From DATIBL01 sp035457505 (GTDB lineage: Bacteria; Patescibacteriota; Minisyncoccia; Phycocordibacterales; UBA6899), in the NCBI GenBank assembly GCA_035457505.1, contig DATIBL010000128.1, forward strand, positions 1-5,830: a DNA stretch of 5,830 bases, read 5' to 3'. Position 1 is the first letter of the stretch. Each line of letters starts with the position of its first letter. Shown in pieces: positions 4,501 through 5,830 of the stretch. Under the pieces are notes generated by a model. That model was not told where the DNA came from, did not search any database, and worked only from the letters and a program-made list of their open reading frames with translations. Position numbers and translations under genes: made by a program.

Positions 4501-5830
4501 CTCCATTATTGAGATAGATCCCCGAGAAGAATCCGGTTCCTCCGTTTCCGAGAATGCGATTGTTCGCGATCGTATTATCGCTCGAACCGCTCGCGCCCGG
4601 ATCGAGCAGGATTCCGTGGCCTCCGTTGAACGCGACCGTATTCCCAGTAATCGTGCTGTTGTCCGTATTGCTCACGAAGATTCCTGCTGTCGTGTTTACA
4701 TTCGCGGTGTTCCCCGTCAGCGTCGTTCGATCTGCTCCGGCATTCAAAACAAGTCCATATGCCGTATTGTAGTTGGCAATATTTCCTGTCACTGTGTTGT
4801 CGAGCGTGCTGCTCATATAGATGCCGTGCTGATTTGCGTTCGTCGTATTCCCTGAGATCGTGTTGTCATAACTCGAGAAGAGCGAGATGCCCGCTCCACC
4901 GTTGTTTCCACTCGAGACGTTCCCACTGATCGTGTTGCTCGACGAGAAGCCAGAAAGCGTGATCCCGGTGAGCGTCGTGGTTGCAACATTATTCGCAGAA
5001 ATGAGATTGAAGTGCGAATTATCAAGATCGATACCGTCCGCGCCGCTCTTGAAGACGGAGTTCCCTGTGATCGTATTGTAATTCGAGGTCGTCTCAAGCG
5101 TTATACCATTCTGGCTATTTTGCCGAATGATGTTTCCGGAAAGCGTATTGTTCGACGCCGAGGAGAGGTAGACGCCCCAGACATTCGCGATCGAAGTGTT
5201 CCCAATGATCGCGTTTCCAAAGGATGATGAGTAGAGCCCAATACCGTCCTCTCCTGTCCCGGAAAGAAGATTGTCGACAATTTTGTTTCCATACGATGTC
5301 GTCAGCAGGGTGATCGCAGAATTCCTCGTACTGCTCGCCACCACATTCCGGATCGTCGACGTCGAGACTGCGGTGAACACGATGCCGTTCTGCGTTCCAG
5401 AGGAGTTGCGGGGAGAGTTTCCTTCGATCATCAGATCCGCAATCGTGATAAACGGCGTTCTGTTGGCTGCGATCACATCCACATTGGCATTGGTGGATGA
5501 AGCGATGAAGATCCTCGTCGACGGTCCCTGACCAATGAGTGAGGTACTGGTGGCCATCACAATCTTGTCTCCTGCTCCGGTGGACATCAGGTAGTCTCCT
5601 TCGAGGAGGTAGACCTTTCCTCCTCTTCCGTTTGCATAGGCAGCTTGAAGAGCAGTATTGATCTCGGTGTTGTCGGAGGAAAAGTCGGTAATGTAGTCCG
5701 CATACGCTTTGTTGGTGGAATTGTATGCTGCAACGATATAGGTACCGTCACGTCCTTTGCCGATACACTTGCCGGTGGTGTCTTGGAAACAGCCGCCGGA
5801 GAGGGCGATGCCTCCTGCAAAGGTGGAGGT
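1577..5830 (-). CDS. Giant secreted or surface fibre protein with NosD-like beta-helix, fibre repeats and Pro-rich tail (5' end outside window)
   Basis: The frame is open from the right edge to a TGA at 1577-1579, giving 1417 residues without the true N-terminus. The ATG at 5587 is internal: the 81 codons before it are fully coding and lead into the helix (GGKVYLLEGDYL). Residues counted from the right edge: 1-24, TSTFAGG segment with Cys 14/22; about 60-485, right-handed parallel beta-helix of the NosD/pectate-lyase-like kind; 555-755, fibre repeats such as GIGTSSPYAKLSV; 755-965, Thr/Ser/Gly-rich shaft; 991-1104, DLAEYF...GRIPVKVS module; about 1180-1311, final domain with GKWHIDEDG and a two-Cys end; 1312-1417, Pro-rich acidic tail. 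All ten cysteines fall in five neighbouring pairs, which suits an extracellular disulfide-bonded protein. I see no enzyme active site, LPXTG motif or C-terminal membrane helix. Secretion is inferred, since a signal peptide would lie outside the window. Adhesion or cell-envelope fibre is the best guess; the exact function is unknown. Confidence 0.93.
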   Translation of the reverse strand, partial: TSTFAGGIALSGGCFQDTTGKCIGKGRDGTYIVAAYNSTNKAYADYITDFSSDNTEINTALQAAYANGRGGKVYLLEGDYLMSTGAGDKIVMATSTSLIGQGPSTRIFIASSTNANVDVIAANRTPFITIADLMIEGNSPRNSSGTQNGIVFTAVSTSTIRNVVASSTRNSAITLLTTSYGNKIVDNLLSGTGEDGIGLYSSSFGNAIIGNTSIANVWGVYLSSASNNTLSGNIIRQNSQNGITLETTSNYNTITGNSVFKSGADGIDLDNSHFNLISANNVATTTLTGITLSGFSSSNTISGNVSSGNNGGAGISLFSSYDNTISGNTTNANQHGIYMSSTLDNTVTGNIANYNTAYGLVLNAGADRTTLTGNTANVNTTAGIFVSNTDNSTITGNTVAFNGGHGILLDPGASGSSDNTIANNRILGNGGTGFFSGIYLNNGDNNLISGNHITDTSGTGYAINIQSNSTGNTLTGNIYSGTGATRIADFATSTSRYTQWDRITLANPSGAIPEITESLLGIVASTTAPLASTTQTGAGKILSLNNTVGEMFTVANSGLVGIGTSSPYAKLSVVGETVSAFYTATTTATSTFAGGLQVTTAGGLHLSNGGIRVNNLNTASCDLKSDTNGIFFCGTDAVGGGGSEVNWTYNYAGLTRVASSTSDVLIGNTSTSSLAKLEVIAGAGKPAAYFSSNVGVGTTSPWGKLSVEMDTTNPAFVVSNDASSSPSFFIGGVNQNGFVGFGTTSNLSLARIFIDNTMSQSGATFAIAGMHEMYTFNPSADNTTQVGDRLILLNNPGSSATNTAVGQIIRTIDHSSRSNKVMGLEVVSNGGSNTFGVNTGIRTTGATFGLQAITNSLAGGTSTPAAIFGENTGSTLGEVLRLYTSTMTTATSVALFFQETSAFSGDGLRMDFGKGGGSFTGNFANFRVNDTTRFLIDDMGTTTIGATGQTTNAAGLLIPYGSICVDDDGSCTGTTTGYVAAVGFLTGHTNDLAEYFHSSDALETGEIVFAKGGASVGKAATTTAPVIGVVSEKPGLALGAELNVPADSSKYPIGLAGRIPVKVSDESGQIQVGDEIVLSSISGIGMKAGTTSQGTIVGIALESFDGTEYLSPATLEVGAYMQTRLSCTTRPVTRDTMSAGGSGSEDGESSIAPASDGPETEEVCTEERVRMTEENTPAREMQIGTTSVKVGKILMFITIERRESIIPGLAIDALGSDAFGQLKLLRDMNAGGKNIFDVGSIAGISGKWHIDEDGTIVASALSARDVRATGSLEVGTEGASTGITIFDAVTHDAYCMMVASGVVATRQGKCGASSEQESSSGGSGSVAPAPVITPEPQPADTGTSTGETAPTEAPLLPASDTDSGASSPSPEPTPVSVDQTVPSTETVPQGEEPIPAEVSPVESAPASEPPASDPPPA
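1580..1897 (-). other. Pro-rich acidic C-terminal tail of the fibre protein
   Basis: The last 106 residues, after the final Cys (GKCG), contain no Lys, Arg or aromatic residue. They are dominated by Pro, Ser, Glu, Ala and Thr, for example ITPEPQPADTGTSTGE and ending SDPPPA. Such segments are extended and disordered. Here the tail might span the cell wall or S-layer, or hold the fibre off the surface. No sorting motif or hydrophobic anchor follows it before the stop codon. Confidence 0.85.
2519..2860 (-). other. 'DLAEYF...GRIPVKVS' module of the fibre protein
   Basis: Residues 991-1104 of the fibre protein (right-edge numbering) run from DLAEYF through GEIVF, GVVSEKPG, GLAGRIPVKVS, VGDEIVLSS and GMKAG to IVGIALESF. 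The order is a recognisable conserved block in many CPR surface proteins. It resembles the C-terminal chaperone or self-cleaving regions of phage tail proteins (peptidase G2-like) in its AEYF and 'G(V/I)VS' parts. I cannot point to a proven catalytic residue, so self-cleavage is only a possibility. It lies between the stalk and a Ser/Glu-rich linker, as expected for a folding or trimer-registering domain. Confidence 0.6.
3575..4150 (-). repeat. Fibre-type 'GIGTTSP..KLSV' repeats
   Basis: Downstream of the helix the fibre protein carries four related motifs: GIGTSSPYAKLSV, LIGNTSTSSLAKLEV, GVGTTSPWGKLSV and GFGTTSNLSLARIFI. They start near residues 561, 665, 695 and 739, counted from the right edge. 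Similar 'VGIGTTSP..KLDV' motifs are common in trimeric phage tail fibres and in long CPR surface proteins. This supports a trimeric fibre stalk, though trimerisation is inferred from the family and not seen here. The Cys pair at residues 621/633 (TASCDLKSDTNGIFFCG) and a GGGG linker sit between the first two motifs. Confidence 0.75.
4400..5287 (-). repeat. Beta-helix repeat array (13 'NTITGN'-type turns)
   Basis: Within the fibre gene, thirteen hexads of the form N-x-[IVL]-x-[GAD]-N recur, for example NKIVDN, NAIIGN, NTLSGN, NTITGN, NTISGN, NTVTGN, STITGN, NLISGN and NTLTGN. Measured start to start, the spacings are 24, 22, 24, 23, 24, 24, 22, 24, 23, 27, 27 and 26 residues, about one turn of a right-handed parallel beta-helix each. 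'GI.L' strands (GIGLY, GITLE, GIDLD, GISLF, GIYMS, GILLD) mark a second face in each turn. This is the pattern of NosD/CASH-type helices, which often bind or cleave sugars. No catalytic residues can be assigned, so a binding or structural role is more likely. The three longest turns at the C-terminal end carry small insertions. Confidence 0.9.

Noticed and set aside
5587..5820. Minus-strand frame of 77 codons (MQEASPSP...)
   Set aside because: It overlaps, in another frame, the well-supported N-terminal part of the fibre chain (SSDNTEINTALQAAY, GGKVYLLEGDYL).

Overview
The window suggests a member of the Candidate Phyla Radiation (Patescibacteria, probably a Parcubacteria-type lineage). This rests on protein style, not on a marker gene. 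Both genes encode long, Ser/Thr/Gly/Asn-rich, Lys-poor exported proteins. They carry mosaics I associate with that group: 'GIGTTSP..KLSV' fibre repeats, 'TSTFAGG' segments, a 'DLAEYF...GRIPVKVS' module, a NosD-like beta-helix and a Delta-60 repeat. TGA is a true stop here, because about 1,900 Gly-rich sense codons contain none. That argues against the recoded Gracilibacteria/Absconditabacteria. There are no RNA genes, CRISPR arrays, insertion sequences or metabolic genes.

The window holds only two genes, both on the minus strand and both cut by a window edge. The right three quarters (1577-5830) is one open frame of 1417 codons that enters from beyond the right edge, so its true start is not visible; the methionine at 5587 is internal. 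In order, the protein has a fibre-type TSTFAGG segment with a Cys pair, and a beta-helix made of 13 'N-x-I-x-G-N' turns. Next come several fibre repeats, a long Thr/Ser/Gly-rich shaft, the DLAEYF module and a final small two-Cys domain. It ends in a Pro-rich acidic tail of about 105 residues. This looks like a very large secreted or surface fibre.

The left quarter (1-1452) is a second exported protein. Its start is inside the window and it runs off the left edge. It has a signal peptide, two diverged copies of a roughly 95-120-residue beta-rich module, and the first Delta-60 (DUF5122-type) repeat of what is probably a longer array.

The 124-base gap between them (1453-1576) holds a perfect 24-bp palindrome, a strong Shine-Dalgarno sequence and a TATACT box. 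The Shine-Dalgarno is too far from either in-frame ATG. It is ideally placed for a 10-codon leader frame whose TGA overlaps an ATG of the left gene as ATGA, or for an ATT start. The genes may work together only in the broad sense that both build extracellular structures; nothing visible shows direct interaction.
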